DNA of 5,778 nt from Candidatus Sulfotelmatobacter sp. GTDB lineage: Bacteria; Acidobacteriota; Terriglobia; Terriglobales; Acidobacteriaceae. The notes beneath the pieces were generated by a model. The model had not been told where the DNA came from and made no database searches. It was given only the letters and a program-made list of their open reading frames with translations. Of this stretch, positions 5,751 to 5,778 are shown piece by piece (the first letter of the stretch is position 1; each line of letters begins with the position of its first letter). The position numbers and the translations under genes are program-made. The stretch is taken from contig JASIKQ010000446.1 in the NCBI GenBank assembly GCA_030049565.1, forward strand, positions 1 through 5,778, given 5' to 3'.

Positions 5751-5778
5751 ATGGCAGACTTTTTATTAGAGATCGGGT
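5751..5778 (+). CDS. glyS: Glycyl-tRNA synthetase beta subunit, first nine codons
   Basis: The frame from ATG at 5751 reads MADFLLEIG to the window edge, the characteristic GlyS N-terminus (family proteins begin M-x-D/x-F/L-L-L-E-I-G-T-E-E). Its position downstream of glyQ on the same strand agrees. The beta subunit provides tRNA binding and anticodon recognition to the alpha2-beta2 enzyme. A weak ribosome binding site AAGG (5740-5743) lies 7 nt upstream, just outside the repeat-derived spacer. The rest of the gene is not in the window. Confidence 0.85.

Overview
The window looks like chromosome from an Acidobacteriota member (subdivision 1 / Koribacter-like). This is an inference from two things: GC-rich housekeeping genes, and several copies of short repeats of the type GTCATTCCGAGCGAAGCGAGG and GGATCCTTCGACTC...GCTCAGGATGAC, which I associate with intergenic spacers of that phylum. 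No phage, transposase, CRISPR, toxin or defence gene is visible.

Layout, left to right. (1) Positions 1-891, minus strand: the N-terminal 297 residues of an FAD-dependent oxidoreductase of the DAO / monomeric sarcosine oxidase type; its 3' end lies outside the window. (2) Positions 892-1137: a spacer carrying a 32-nt imperfect inverted repeat plus a third partial copy of the same sequence. (3) Positions 1138-3636, minus strand: a complete 832-residue membrane-bound proton-pumping pyrophosphatase (hppA). All the pyrophosphate and magnesium ligands are present, together with the lysine that gives K+ independence. Its divergence points to the Na+-regulated H+-PPase subfamily. (4) Positions 3637-4491: an 855-bp divergent intergenic region. 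It holds a strong sigma70-type hppA promoter (TTGACC-17-TATAAA), 21-bp direct repeats just upstream of it, a leader of about 230 nt with small stem-loops, and a candidate glyQ promoter (CTGACG-18-TACAAT). The middle part (about 3973-4433) has no gene I can support. (5) Positions 4492-5529, plus strand: glyQ, the glycyl-tRNA synthetase alpha subunit. (6) Positions 5520-5737: a repeat-derived spacer bounded by a 12-bp inverted repeat; its left end supplies the glyQ stop codon. (7) From 5751, plus strand: the first nine codons of glyS, the beta subunit.

How the genes relate: glyQ and glyS encode the two subunits of one enzyme, heterotetrameric glycyl-tRNA synthetase. Aminoacylation releases PPi, and the divergently transcribed hppA protein would hydrolyse PPi and store its energy as an ion gradient, but nothing in the sequence shows co-regulation. 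The oxidoreductase lies downstream of hppA on the same strand, separated by a hairpin-forming repeat, so it is probably not tightly co-transcribed. I see no clear new biological system. The points most worth checking are the hppA subfamily and its secretory-like N-terminus, the phased repeats at its promoter, and the hairpin-bearing repeat that splits glyQ from glyS.
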